DNA of 23,083 nucleotides from Clostridia bacterium (GCA_003557085.1 PWPR01000192.1:1-23083); one strand, 5' to 3'. Positions 7,033-16,339 are shown, counted from the first letter of the stretch. Notes: generated by a model not told the origin, from the letters alone. Program-made: numbers and translations.

Positions 7033-7390
7033 AGTCAAGTCCAGATTTGTGTGTAAAAATGGCATAATGTATCAAGTAGTCAGTTAATATCAAAGGTTGA
7101 TGTACTTTCTAGAGGAGCTCATCCACTCCTCATGTTTATCTATAAGAATAGCCCCAATTAAACGATTTGCTGAAGAACCACTAGGGGGTTTTCTCGCTTC
7201 TTCTGTTTTCTTGATTAAGTCGTCCTAACAGATTAGTGCTTTTAAGTCTATTAAAGCCCTTGCCAGCTACTAGATACTGAAAAGCATCTTCAAAACCTTC
7301 ATCAAGAGCTTCACAAGCTGTAGTATATTTAGCTTTATCTTCATAATGCTTAATTAGCTCGTTCTTTGCAGCTCTAGATAAGTCAATGTT
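7033..7390 (-). pseudogene. IS256-family transposase C-terminal relic with the element's right end
   Basis: On the minus strand, bases 7390-7090 encode a piece typical of the C-terminus of IS256/Mutator-type transposases: a DLSRAAKNEL start, then FNRLKSTNLLGRLNQENRR, and after a frameshift near 7187 NRLIGAILIDKHEEW and a final SSSRKYINL stop. The catalytic N-terminal two thirds are gone. Beyond the stop, 7089-7033 read on the minus strand contain TTTTTACACACAAATCTGGA and then CTTGACT, like the ends of IS256-type elements in Firmicutes. The relic is therefore a 3' fragment plus terminus, and it abuts the cphA fragment. Confidence 0.75.
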
Positions 7391-7500
7391 TAAATAATTG
7401 AATAGTGCTTATAAAATTTTCAAATCTAGAAACCTGCATAATCTTAAAAGCTAACCTATAGGTTTTTAGAACAATTATAAGAGTATGGTACTAAAAGTCT

Positions 7501-9243
7501 TTAATAACAACACGAAGCTTTTTTAGCTCTCACTCGCTTTTTTTGATCTGCTAGTAGTCTAGTTAACTCGTATGTATTGACAAAGTCACAGCTTTTGTTG
7601 TCTATACACACGTATGTGATTGTGCTAAGAGGAAACTTAACTTTTTGCCCTGATCTATTTAGAACACAGGTATACCCTCTTTCTATATCTGCTTTGTCAT
7701 AATGTTCTAAGACCCTAACTTCAAAATCCTTAACCACAGCTTCAAAAATTTCTTTCTGAATGACCTTATCAAAAACAATAAGAAGATCATCACCGCCAAT
7801 ATGGCCTATGAACTGATCATCAAATCTACCTTTAAGTATTCTAGCAAGGAGTGCAATGACTGAGTCTCCTCTTTCAAAGCCATAATAATCATTAAAAGCT
7901 TTAAAATTGTCAATATCTATATAAGCAATAGTGCGATTTTGGGGTTCGGAAAAACATTTAACAAGCTCTTGTTCTATTATTAGATTTCCTGGTAGGCCAG
8001 TTAAAGGGTTTTTGTGTGTAGCTGATTTCACTTCTAATTCTGAAGATTTTAATAATAAATCTCTAACTGTTAGAGTACCATAAAACTTATTATCCTCAGT
8101 TACAACTACTAAATCATACAACTTATCCTTATTTCGGGACATTGCTAAGTTTGCAACTTCGTTAACAGAGAGATTAATATCTACTTTCAAAAAATCTCTG
8201 TCCATGATTTTTGTAATTTCTTTATTATAATATAAAGTAAAGCCATATTGACCACTTAACTTTAATGATAGCTTTTCAGGCACTATAATACCTAACGGCT
8301 CCCCATTATCTACTACACAAAAACCATGAAAATTATCTTGACTTTTGAGCATGTTATAAACTAAGCTCACTTTTTGATTAGGAGATAAGATGTAGTTAGG
8401 ATTAGAAATATGCTTAACTTTTACTTCAGGAATTGAAAAATTTTTTATCTTGTTATTTCTCTTAACGATTCTTCCCAACTCATTTAATAAACTTCTGTCT
8501 ATATCTATAATGCTTTCGCTTGGTTTTTGTATTAAGAAACCTTGTCCATACTGAACACCTAATTTTGATACTGTTTCAAGCTCATCGTAAGTCTCTATAC
8601 CTTCAGCAATTAATTGAATACCTGAACTATTAGATACTTCTACCATTCCCTTAACAATAGCTGCTTTAACTTTGTTAGAACTTATTCCTCGGATTAAGTT
8701 CATGTTGATTTTTATATAGTGAGGCTTAATTTCACTAATAAGATTTAAACTAGAGTAGCCAGTGCCAGCATCATCAATTGCTATCTTATAACCCTGACTT
8801 TTATAATGCTCAATGGCTCTAATGAAGTTGTCAAAATCTTTAATAGAGTTTCTTTCTGTAATCTCGAAAATAATGTTTTTAGGCTTAACATCATATCTGA
8901 GCAAGAAGTCCTTTGTGAAACCTTCTTTAAAGGAACTATCCTTTATTATATTAGGATCTACGTTTAAGAAGAGTTTATAATTATGTGGGAATCTTAAAAA
9001 GTTGTAAGCAGACTCTAAAGCAGTAACTCTGCAAAGAGATTCTAAGTCCCATAACCTTGAATTAGCATTAGCGAAATTAAACAAATCTGCAATGTTTCTA
9101 AAGTTGCTATCACAAATAACTCTACTTAGTGCTTCATAGCCTAAAATACTACCATCTCTTAAAGATATTATAGGCTGAAATACTGTCATTATGCTATTCT
9201 GATTAATTATTTTATTAAGGTCTTTAATTAGAACATTAGTCAT
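7501..9243 (-). CDS. EAL-CBS-GGDEF cyclic-di-GMP protein
   Basis: A 580-residue soluble protein. The EAL phosphodiesterase domain (about 15-255) has E37-A-L, LFLNVDP, FEITERN, AIDDAGTGYSS, the lysine of YIKIN, AEGIET and GQGF, so the usual metal and catalytic residues are present, although the common KID is KIN. A CBS pair (about 275-400; HISNPNYILSP, then VNEVANLAMS...TLTVRDLLL) may bind a nucleotide. The GGDEF domain (about 410-570; LTGLPGN) carries GGDDL at 483-487 instead of GGDEF, and its RxxD is one residue too far from it, so it may be a degenerate sensor rather than a cyclase. The likely net activity is cyclic-di-GMP breakdown. GGAG lies upstream of the ATG, and a sigma-A-type promoter is at 9276-9305. 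It is transcribed alone. Confidence 0.92.
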   Translation of the reverse strand: MTNVLIKDLNKIINQNSIMTVFQPIISLRDGSILGYEALSRVICDSNFRNIADLFNFANANSRLWDLESLCRVTALESAYNFLRFPHNYKLFLNVDPNIIKDSSFKEGFTKDFLLRYDVKPKNIIFEITERNSIKDFDNFIRAIEHYKSQGYKIAIDDAGTGYSSLNLISEIKPHYIKINMNLIRGISSNKVKAAIVKGMVEVSNSSGIQLIAEGIETYDELETVSKLGVQYGQGFLIQKPSESIIDIDRSLLNELGRIVKRNNKIKNFSIPEVKVKHISNPNYILSPNQKVSLVYNMLKSQDNFHGFCVVDNGEPLGIIVPEKLSLKLSGQYGFTLYYNKEITKIMDRDFLKVDINLSVNEVANLAMSRNKDKLYDLVVVTEDNKFYGTLTVRDLLLKSSELEVKSATHKNPLTGLPGNLIIEQELVKCFSEPQNRTIAYIDIDNFKAFNDYYGFERGDSVIALLARILKGRFDDQFIGHIGGDDLLIVFDKVIQKEIFEAVVKDFEVRVLEHYDKADIERGYTCVLNRSGQKVKFPLSTITYVCIDNKSCDFVNTYELTRLLADQKKRVRAKKASCCY

Positions 9244-9275
9244 TTAATATTTTCTCCATTAGAATATACTTATAT

Positions 9276-9305
9276 TTTATAGTGCATCTTAAGCTATTAA
9301 ATCAA
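9276..9305 (-). promoter_or_regulatory. Sigma-A-type promoter of the EAL-CBS-GGDEF gene
   Basis: On the minus strand TTGATT (9305-9300) and TATAAA (9281-9276) are separated by 18 bases. The start codon is about 33 bases beyond the -10 box. Confidence 0.6.
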
Positions 9306-9493
9306 TTTATTGTAATTACTATGTTAAGTGTATGTAAATTAAGCTCAGCCTAAGAAAATAAGTTCTAGTAGGTTAAATCCAAAGTTGAAATAAAAAAGAC
9401 TTCTGTTAATCTGAGATATAAGATTCTGCAATAGTTTTATTAGTTACTAATGAACTTAATTCTTCAGCTATTAACATATCTAATATACAAGAA

Positions 9494-9687
9494 AGCATAG
9501 ATGTTAAAGCAGTGCAGAAGTGTCTTTCTTTAAACATCATTTCAAGCAAAGGCTTTAAAGAATGGGCAGAGTACTTAAGAAATCCTACAATAACAATTGC
9601 TCTTTTAGATAGACTAGACCAACATTAGAAAAATTTTATATGGCTGGTGATAGTTATCGTAAGATAAAAAGAGAACCCTTATTTTAG
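9494..9687 (+). pseudogene. IS21-family IstB (helper ATPase) C-terminal relic
   Basis: The frame from 9494 reads ...CLSLNIISSKGFKEWAEYL, then PTITIALLDRLDQH, and stops at TAG 9626. One base shift later it continues NFYMAGDSYRKIKREPLF to TAG 9685-9687. This is the end of IstB, the AAA+ helper of IS21 transposition: the sensor region 'S-N-x-G-F-x-E-W', 'LDRL-x-H' and 'GDSYR-K'. The Walker motifs and istA are absent, and the piece has a frameshift, so it is dead. The probable right IS21 end (ACTGCTTACA, to 9741) follows. Confidence 0.75.
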
Positions 9688-9730
9688 TAAATATGCTCTA
9701 TTTAATTGGCCTTTTTTGTCCAAATTAATT

Positions 9731-9741
9731 GACTGCTTACA
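9731..9741 (+). repeat. Probable right terminus of the IS21-family relic
   Basis: After the istB relic, GACTGCTTACA ends in CA as an IS21 right end should. Base composition changes just after it. The left end is missing, so the terminus cannot be confirmed by its partner. Confidence 0.4.
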
Positions 9742-10409
9742 TACCCAGGTAGTTGATAGAGAAACTGATAGCGAATAAAGTTCAAGAAGGCGATACTGAA
9801 GGGACAACGGAAATCAATGCCGGTATACGAATCGTCCAGGACTCGCTTTATATTGATCATGCGTTTCAAAATGTATATGTCGAGCTGGAAGTCACAAATA
9901 CAGGTAGCATGCCTATCAGCCATGTTGATGCATGGTCTTGAACACCGCTTTTACAGTTTGTCGGCATACTTGACGATCAGGTTGTCATGTTCTATTCCGA
10001 TTCTATAGAGACACACGACGGTCAGCTGGTTCCCATAGGCAAACGGGATGGTGTCAAAATATTCGAAGACATAGAGCCCGGTGAAACAGAAGTACTACGT
10101 TTTGGTTTGGGTGGTATCGTCATCGAATCTCGCATGGGCAAGGCAGCATTTGAAAACATTTTTGCGCAGTATATGGAAGAGGGTGAGCATGAAGGTAGTT
10201 TCCGCATCGATTTTGTCGTCTTGGCAGCGGAACATCAATCGATACCCAGTACAATAACAGCAGCTAATTATCATAATGTCATGGATACTCTCAGTTCTAC
10301 ACAAACCATAGATGTTTACTTGGCGTCACGAGAAGGCAGCATGGATAACGAAAGCCTGCCCAGTCCACTCGATGAGTCGCTTGTTAAAGATTTGAACTTA
10401 AGACGTTAA
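9742..10409 (+). pseudogene. Higher-GC gene of unknown function, broken by an in-frame TGA
   Basis: One frame runs from 9753 to TAA 10407-10409, interrupted only by TGA at 9939-9941. Both halves belong to the same protein: ...YVELEVTNTGSMPISHVDAW before the stop, and FVGILDDQVVMFYSDSIETH with GVKIFEDIEPGETEVLRFGL after it. The pattern (beta-rich, 'ELEVTNTG' and 'IEPGE' motifs) suggests a secreted Ig-like or DUF4352/DUF5067-like domain, but I do not recognise the family. A TTG at 9753 follows a stop directly and is not a convincing start; the true 5' end, with any signal peptide, is missing. A sampled 60-base line (10021-10080) has 30 G+C, against 20 in a line of the HD-GYP relic (10741-10800), so the gene looks imported. 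Confidence 0.7.
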
Positions 10410-10441
10410 ACAAAAATGATGCCTAATATTGATATAACTAG

Positions 10442-10951
10442 AAAGGCGAGAAAGAACATATCGATAGAGTAGCTATTATCTGTGAAAAAATTGCATTAGC
10501 ATTAGGACTAAAAGATAATCAGATTCAAGATGCAAAAATCGCAGGAAGATTACATGATATTGGCAAGGTTGCAATTTCAGCAGAGTTGCTTAATAAAGAA
10601 GATGCTTTAAATGCATCGGAGTGGAAAGAGATAAAGAAACATCCTATTGTAAGTTATCAATTATTAAAGAATGTAGAGGTGTATGCACATTTAGCTGAGG
10701 CCACATTATATCATCATGAAAAACTAGATGGTACAGGTTACCCAGAAGGATTAACTAAAGAGGAAATACCATTATTAGCTAAAATTATAGCTGTTGCAGA
10801 TGCTTACGAAGCGATGACGGCAAAAAGACCCTATAAAGAAATGAAAACAAAAGAAGAGGCAGTTGAAGAACTTTTGAAGAATAAAGGAGGACAATTTGAT
10901 TCTAAGATTGTTGACATTTTTGTTGAAAAGGTAGTAAACGGGCTTGAATAA
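10442..10951 (+). pseudogene. HD-GYP cyclic-di-GMP phosphodiesterase domain, N-terminus missing
   Basis: From 10442 (just after a TAG) to TAA 10949-10951 one frame encodes about 169 residues covering nearly a full HD-GYP domain: KEHIDRVAIICEKIALALGL, the metal-binding RLHDIGK, YHHEKLDGTGYPEGL with the GYP signature, then DAYEAMTAKRPYK. All motifs for hydrolysing cyclic-di-GMP through pGpG to GMP are present. However, there is no start codon or ribosome binding site at the front and any sensor domain is gone. The only internal starts (e.g. TTG 10586) fall after the HD motif. It is therefore a 5'-truncated relic, cut where the higher-GC cassette ends, and it keeps its own terminator. Confidence 0.82.
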
Positions 10952-10985
10952 AAGAGTTAGATTAAAAATTTCTAACTCTTTTTTT
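10951..10985 (+). terminator. Rho-independent terminator of the HD-GYP relic
   Basis: AAAGAGTTAGA (10951-10961) pairs perfectly with TCTAACTCTTT (10971-10981) and is followed by further T. It overlaps the last base of the stop codon. Confidence 0.9.
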
Positions 10986-11162
10986 AATACTTGTATTTTA
11001 ATAAATTGCTTGCCGAATAAAGAGGCATTGAGAAGGTGCAGCTTGTAGCAATTTTAGGCATGCTGACTTAAGAATTCTGTTACAATCAACATATCAGTTA
11101 AAAGTAGACTTTGTAAAAAGAGCAGATGAAATAATAAGAGTTTATGAATCAGCCTACTGTTT

Positions 11163-13805
11163 CCACCACCACCAACTCAAACACCAACAGTCACTACAAA
11201 AGCACAAGGACCAGAAGCACCAGAGGCACCAAGTAAAGAAAGTAGAACAGAAACTTCAATAACCTTAAATGAAATAAATAGTGCTGAATATAAAATTGTA
11301 GGTGGAGAGTGGCAAGACAGTCGTGAGTTTACAGGTTTAATAGAAAACACCACTTACGAGTTCAGAGCAAGAATCAATGAAACATCAACTCGCTTTGCAT
11401 CTCAAAGTAGTGAGTCTAGCAGTATAACAACTCTAGCACTACTTAATGTATCCGTTACTGCGTCGCCAAATGAAGGAGGCAGCATCAGTGGTAGTGGCTC
11501 TTACTACAGGGGTAATCAAGTAAATCTAACAGCTACACCAGCTGAAAACTATATATTTTTAAATTGGAGCGAAGGAAAAACAGAAGTAAGTCAAGACCCT
11601 GTATACACCTTTACCTTAGAAAATGAAAGTAGAGAGCTTACAGCTAACTATGAGCAAATCCCTGACAAAGTAAGTGCAAGTATTGACCCAATAGAGGCAG
11701 ACTACGATCTAAATAATCCTGATGATATAACTACTACCATCACTTGGAATGACGCTAGTGAAATTACAAACATTGACGACGGCTTTGGTGATTTAACTAT
11801 AGACGAGGATTATATAATAACTGATATAGATGGGGAGACAGCAGCTCTGACTATCTTGAACACATACCTGGATTATAAGCTGACAGGTGAAGTTAGCGAG
11901 GCAACTCTAAATATAGGCTTTGATGAAGGAAACGATGTAACCTTTACCATAATTGCTATAGATGATAAGTCTAATTTTGACTTAGAAATGGAGACAGCTG
12001 CTATTAACCAAGGAGATTCCGCTAAAGTATTTATAACCAACGCCAAAGAAGTATCAGGTAATGCTATAGACGGCTCAGAAGTAGTGGTCACAATTACCAG
12101 CGACCAGCCAGATGGTATAGTTTTTGAGAACACTGTAGACTTTAGCAACACACCAGGTGAAGCACAAATTACTACAGCTGTACTAAGTACAGTAGCGACA
12201 CACAAATTAACTGTTAGTATCGATGGCGTGACCGAGGATGCTACTGTAAATGTAGAAGTAGAAGTGCATACCTATACTATCAGGTTAGATGCTGGCCACC
12301 TGGTAGACTTTGGTAGCTATATAGAAGGATATGATCCAGCACCTAAAAAGACAGTGCAAATTGAAAGAACAGGAACTGGAGATATTGAAAACCTTTCTGT
12401 AGCTTTAAGCGGAACAAATGAGGGAGACTTTACAGTAACTCAACCAGGGGTAACTACACTGACTGATGTGGCACCTACTACGACCTTTATTGTAAAACCA
12501 AACACTGGAATTACAATAGGTGCTATTACAGCAACAGTAACGGGCACAGCTAATAATAATGTGGAAGAATCTTTTGAAGTAGAGTTTGAGGTAAGAGCTT
12601 TTGAAGATGCCACTATCAACCCAGTGACAGCAGACTATGATCTTGGCACTCCAGCTGATATAACAACAGAAATCACCTTTAACGATGCGGAAACATTAGA
12701 CGAAATAACCGGTTACGGCATTGGCGAAGAAGATTGGTACTTAGATGAAAGTATTTTGGTTATCAAAAGCGACGGGTTTCTGGATAGTTTTGAGGCTGGT
12801 GACATTCTTGCATTGACCTTAGAGTTTAATGAGGGTGCAGACCTGACGTTTGAAATTACCGTGATCGACACTACAGATTATTCCGGTTTCGCTCTGGAAA
12901 TGGAGAAAGCTGCTATTAACCAAGGAGATTCCGCTAAAGTAGTTATAACCAACGCCAAAGATGTATCAGGCAATGCTTTAGACGGCTCAGAAGTAGCAGT
13001 CACAATTACCAGCGACCAGCCAGATGGTATAGTTTTTGATGACTTAGTAAACTTCAGTAACCCTCCGGGTGAAGCACAGATCATTACAAATGAGCTAAAT
13101 ACAGTAGCGACACACAAGTTAACTGTTAGTATCGATGGCGTGACCGAGGATGCTAGTGTAAATGTAGTCGTAGAAGCGCTTACCTATACTATCAGCTTAG
13201 ACGCTGGCGACCTGATAGACTTTGGCAGCTATATAGAAGGTTATGATCCAGCACCTAAAGAAGTTGTGCAAATTGAAAGAACAGGAACTGGAGATATTGA
13301 AAACCTTTCTGTAGCTTTAAGCGCAGCAAATGAGGGAGATTTTACAGTAACTCAACCAGAGGTAACTACATTGGATGAGGAAACACCTATTACGACCTTT
13401 TCTGTAAAACCAAACACTGGAATTACAATGGGTGCTATTACAGCAACAGTAACGGTAACAGCTAATAATTATGTAGAAGAATCTTTTAATGTAAAGCTTG
13501 AGGTAAGAGCCTTTGAAGAAGCTACTATCAATCCATCAACAGCAGAATATGATCTTGGCACTCCAGCTGATATAACAACAGAGATTACCTTTAACGACGC
13601 GGAAACATTAGACGGAATAAGCGGTTACGGTATTGATGTAAACGATTGGTACTTAGATGGAAATATTTTGGTTATCAAAAGTGACGGTTTTCTGGAAGGT
13701 TTTCAGGATAATGATACGGTTACATTGACTCTAAAGTTTAATGAGGGTGCAGACTTGACGTTTGATATTACTGTAATTGATACTAATCTTCCCATTGTGT
13801 TCTGA
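11163..13805 (+). pseudogene. Large modular surface/secreted protein, decayed (FN3-like, InlB-B-like, X2, Ig-like modules)
   Basis: The frame is open from a proline-rich linker (PPPPTQTPTVTT) at 11163. Modules follow in order: an FN3-like module (about 11250-11435; GEWQDSREFTGLIENTTYEF), an InlB-B-repeat-like module (about 11440-11660; ASPNEGGSISGSGSYYRGN), and an X2-type carbohydrate-binding-like module (PF03442 pattern; ASIDPIEADYDLNNP). An Ig-like module, a FGSYIEGYDPAP module, X2, Ig, FGSYIEGYDPAP and X2 complete it. Such arrays form stalks of cell-surface or extracellular proteins. An extra G near 11760 and a missing base near 11818 shift and restore the frame, with a TGA at 11775 between. 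There is no start codon or signal peptide. A 649-residue internal frame from TTG 11856 has no ribosome binding site I trust. Confidence 0.8.
11988..13805 (+). repeat. 912-bp tandem repeat inside the surface-protein gene
   Basis: Unit 1 starts at ATGGAGACAGCTGC (11988) and unit 2 at ATGGAGAAAGCTGC (12900). Matching landmarks, such as GGAGATTCCGC (12012 and 12924) and GATCTTGGCA (12639 and 13551), are all exactly 912 bases (304 codons) apart. Each unit encodes Ig-like + FGSYIEGYDPAP + X2 modules. Confidence 0.93.
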
Positions 13806-13854
13806 GAGTTCATAAAGACAATATAATCAAATATTACTCAGAAAAAATATAACT

Positions 13855-13910
13855 GAAGTGTAAGATGTATCTGGACGTTCGATAAACGGCATAGCAGTAG
13901 CTGTAAAAGA
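13855..13910 (+). pseudogene. Remnant of a third Ig-like repeat
   Basis: After the stop at 13803, bases 13864-13905 read DVSGRSINGIAVAV, matching DVSGNALDGSEVAV of the upstream Ig module; about 32 of 46 nucleotides agree with 12957-13002. The frame soon ends in TGA. The gene therefore once extended farther. Confidence 0.55.
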
Positions 13911-14561
13911 ACACAGTAAAGCGTTTTGACAATAGGAAGTTTTTAGTATGACTATAACTGCGACAATAACTAGGTTGAGAAGTAAAGTAGATAAGATTGC
14001 TTGAGTGAACTGGAAAATATGATGTTGGCGAAAAGCACTAATAATAGGTTTCTCACTGAGGTTAATACGAGTATTGAGGAGAAAGTAAAAGTAGTAGTTT
14101 AGACCTTAAGAAGATAAGATATAGGAAAGTTATAGAATACCTATTAAGTAGAGAGTGATTTAAAACTAGGAAGTTGGGATTAGGTGCTTGAGAAAGCCTA
14201 GTCCCTTTTTTGATTCTACTGCATGATATATTCTGTAAGTGAAAACGACTTTCTTGCAATTTAGTAAGATTTAATAGCATCGTAAACCTTAACCATATAT
14301 GAAGATGTTAAAGAACATATATATGATTAGAAAACTAAGAGATTTGAATGTATAGAGTTTATGGCTTTTACAAGTAATCTAGGATTTAAGAATAAACTTT
14401 GAAGGTTGGCAGACAATTTAAGAAACAAATACTAGAGAGAACTAGTCATTATCAATATAGAGATTGAGAATGGCATAAACTGGGATTTAAGTAGATGAGA
14501 ACACTTATAATTAATTAATAAGATATTTGTCTACTGACTATTTTTGAATATCTATACTAAA
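13911..14561 (+). other. Decayed non-coding stretch
   Basis: Apart from a terminator at 14176 no gene can be supported. All frames are broken by frequent stops. The early part probably derives from the 3' end of the surface-protein gene; the rest is unrecognisable. Confidence 0.5.
14176..14211 (+). terminator. Rho-independent terminator, probably of the decayed surface-protein gene
   Basis: GGGATTAGG (14176-14184) pairs with CCTAGTCCC (14197-14205) with one G-T pair, followed by six T. Confidence 0.85.
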
Positions 14562-14590
14562 TTGAAAAGTATTACATTGTAGATTATAAT
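14562..14590 (+). promoter_or_regulatory. Sigma-A promoter of the GAF-PAS-GGDEF gene
   Basis: TTGAAA (14562-14567) and a perfect TATAAT (14585-14590) are 17 bases apart. Transcription would start near 14597, about 39 bases before the start codon. Confidence 0.82.
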
Positions 14591-14635
14591 AATAAAATAG
14601 AAGTTTTACCGCGATAAAGTAAAGGAGGTGCTTTT

Positions 14636-16048
14636 ATGGGTATAGATTATGAAGAGATTACTAAAGAACAACTTATAGATGAATATCAGAAGATTTCCAT
14701 AGAGTATGATGCATTACTTAAAAGCTCTAGAGCTATTTTGAAAAATGAAGATTTTGTTACAGCTGCACAAGAGATATTTAACTATTGTAAGTTGGTTACT
14801 GGTGCAACATCAGGTTATGTTGCATTGCTAAGTGATGATGGTAGTGAAAATGAAGTGCTATTCCTTGATTCTGGCGGGTTAGAATGTACTGTTGATGAGA
14901 ACTTACCTATGCCTATAAGAGGACTAAGAAGCAGGGCATATTTCTTAAAAAAAGGTGTTTATGATAATGATTTTGATAATAGTGAGTGGCTTAAATACAT
15001 GCCAGAAGGACACATGTATTTAGAAAATGTTTTATTTGCGCCTCTTATAATTGAAAATAACGTATTAGGCTTAATCGGACTAGCCAATAAAGCAGAAGGC
15101 TTTAATGATAGGGATGTTTCATTTATTTCTACTTTAGGAGATATAGCAGCTTTAAGTTTAAGAAACTCTAACAATACTGACTTATTAAAAGCAAGTGAAG
15201 AGAAGTATCGTTTAATTACCGAACATGTTACTGATGTTATTTGGATCTATAATATAGAGAATAAGGCTTTTGCATTTATTAGCCCATCAATAAAGAGCCT
15301 TACTGGTTATAGTATAGAGGAAGCTAGTGCCAAAAGTTTAGCTGAGTCATTTGCAAAAGAGTCTTCAGATAAATTAAAGGACATAATTAAGAGTAAGCTA
15401 AAAGAGCTAAAAAGCAGCTCTCAAGAAAAAGTGTCTTTTTTGACTGAAGTACAACAATTATGCAAAGATGGAGGAAAGGTATGGATTGAATTATCAGGTA
15501 ACATATATTATAACTTTGATAAACAAATCGAAGTTGTTGGTTTAAGTAGAAATATTGATGAGAAGAAAAAGGTTGAGGAAGAATTGCTGTATTTAAGTTC
15601 TCACGATCAGTTGACAAAGTTATATAATAGACATTTTTTTGTCAATAAGTTAGAAGAATTAGAAAATTCTAACGTGTATCCAACAGCAATTATATCAGCA
15701 GATTTAAATGGATTAAAGAGAATAAATGATACTTATGGGCATAGAGTTGGAGATAAGTATATTCAAATATGCGCGAAAATTCTTGATGATGCATTACGAG
15801 ATGAAGATATTTTAGCTAGAGTTGGTGGCGATGAGTTTGCAATTGTATTGCCAAATATTAATGAGGAAATCGGTAAGAGAATAATTGAAAGAATAAAAGA
15901 AAGTGTTAATCATTATAATGAGAAGACTAATAGGGATTTTGATTTAGGAATTGCTTTAGGCTTAGCAGTTTGTGAATCTAAAAATACATCTTTGGAAGAA
16001 ACTATGAACATTGCTGATAGAATGATGTATCAAGATAAAAATAGCTAA
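14636..16048 (+). CDS. GAF-PAS-GGDEF diguanylate cyclase
   Basis: A 470-residue soluble signalling protein with a near-ideal AAAGGAGGTG before ATG 14636. After a short coiled-coil-like N-terminus come a GAF domain (about 35-178; TGATSGYVALLSDDGS..., VLFAPLIIENNVLGLIGLAN), a PAS domain (about 188-312; EEKYRLITEHVTDVIWIY..., VWIELSGNIYY, NIDEKKKVEEEL) and a GGDEF domain (about 318-470; SHDQLTKLYNRHFF). The active site is intact, GGDEF at 397-401, and an inhibitory RxxD site (RDED, 388-391) lies exactly five residues before it. The protein should make cyclic-di-GMP from two GTP with product feedback. The GAF/PAS input ligand is unknown. It has its own promoter and no operon partner. It opposes the EAL protein at 7501-9243. 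Confidence 0.95.
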   Translation: MGIDYEEITKEQLIDEYQKISIEYDALLKSSRAILKNEDFVTAAQEIFNYCKLVTGATSGYVALLSDDGSENEVLFLDSGGLECTVDENLPMPIRGLRSRAYFLKKGVYDNDFDNSEWLKYMPEGHMYLENVLFAPLIIENNVLGLIGLANKAEGFNDRDVSFISTLGDIAALSLRNSNNTDLLKASEEKYRLITEHVTDVIWIYNIENKAFAFISPSIKSLTGYSIEEASAKSLAESFAKESSDKLKDIIKSKLKELKSSSQEKVSFLTEVQQLCKDGGKVWIELSGNIYYNFDKQIEVVGLSRNIDEKKKVEEELLYLSSHDQLTKLYNRHFFVNKLEELENSNVYPTAIISADLNGLKRINDTYGHRVGDKYIQICAKILDDALRDEDILARVGGDEFAIVLPNINEEIGKRIIERIKESVNHYNEKTNRDFDLGIALGLAVCESKNTSLEETMNIADRMMYQDKNS

Positions 16049-16164
16049 TCAAATAGATATGTTTGGAGGTGAAATGAAGTAGATATTTCACTAGCTGCAT
16101 AACTATAATATTTGATGATTTGAAAGTTTTTAATTTTGCTACCAATAGATAATGTGCAAAATGA

Positions 16165-16196
16165 AATGAGCTGTCTATCTTACATGACAGCCCATT
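16165..16196. other. Hairpin downstream of the GGDEF gene
   Basis: AATGAGCTGTC (16165-16175) pairs with GACAGCCCATT (16186-16196) with one mismatch. There is no T-tract, so it is a weak terminator or a structural relic. Confidence 0.5.
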
Positions 16197-16339
16197 ATCA
16201 ACCTAACTATTTACTTGCTCTTGTGATTTATTTCTTTATTAATTTACACAAAACTATTTACAGTCTCGTTTAGTATTGTAACTACAACGGTTTTACTGAT
16301 TCTTGCTTTTTGGAAATGATAAATTCGGGCAGCAAAATA

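Noticed and set aside
10586..10951. A 121-residue HD-GYP gene starting at 10586
   Set aside because: That start (TTG) lies after the HD metal motif and has no ribosome binding site; the same frame extends to 10442 with HD-GYP sequence.
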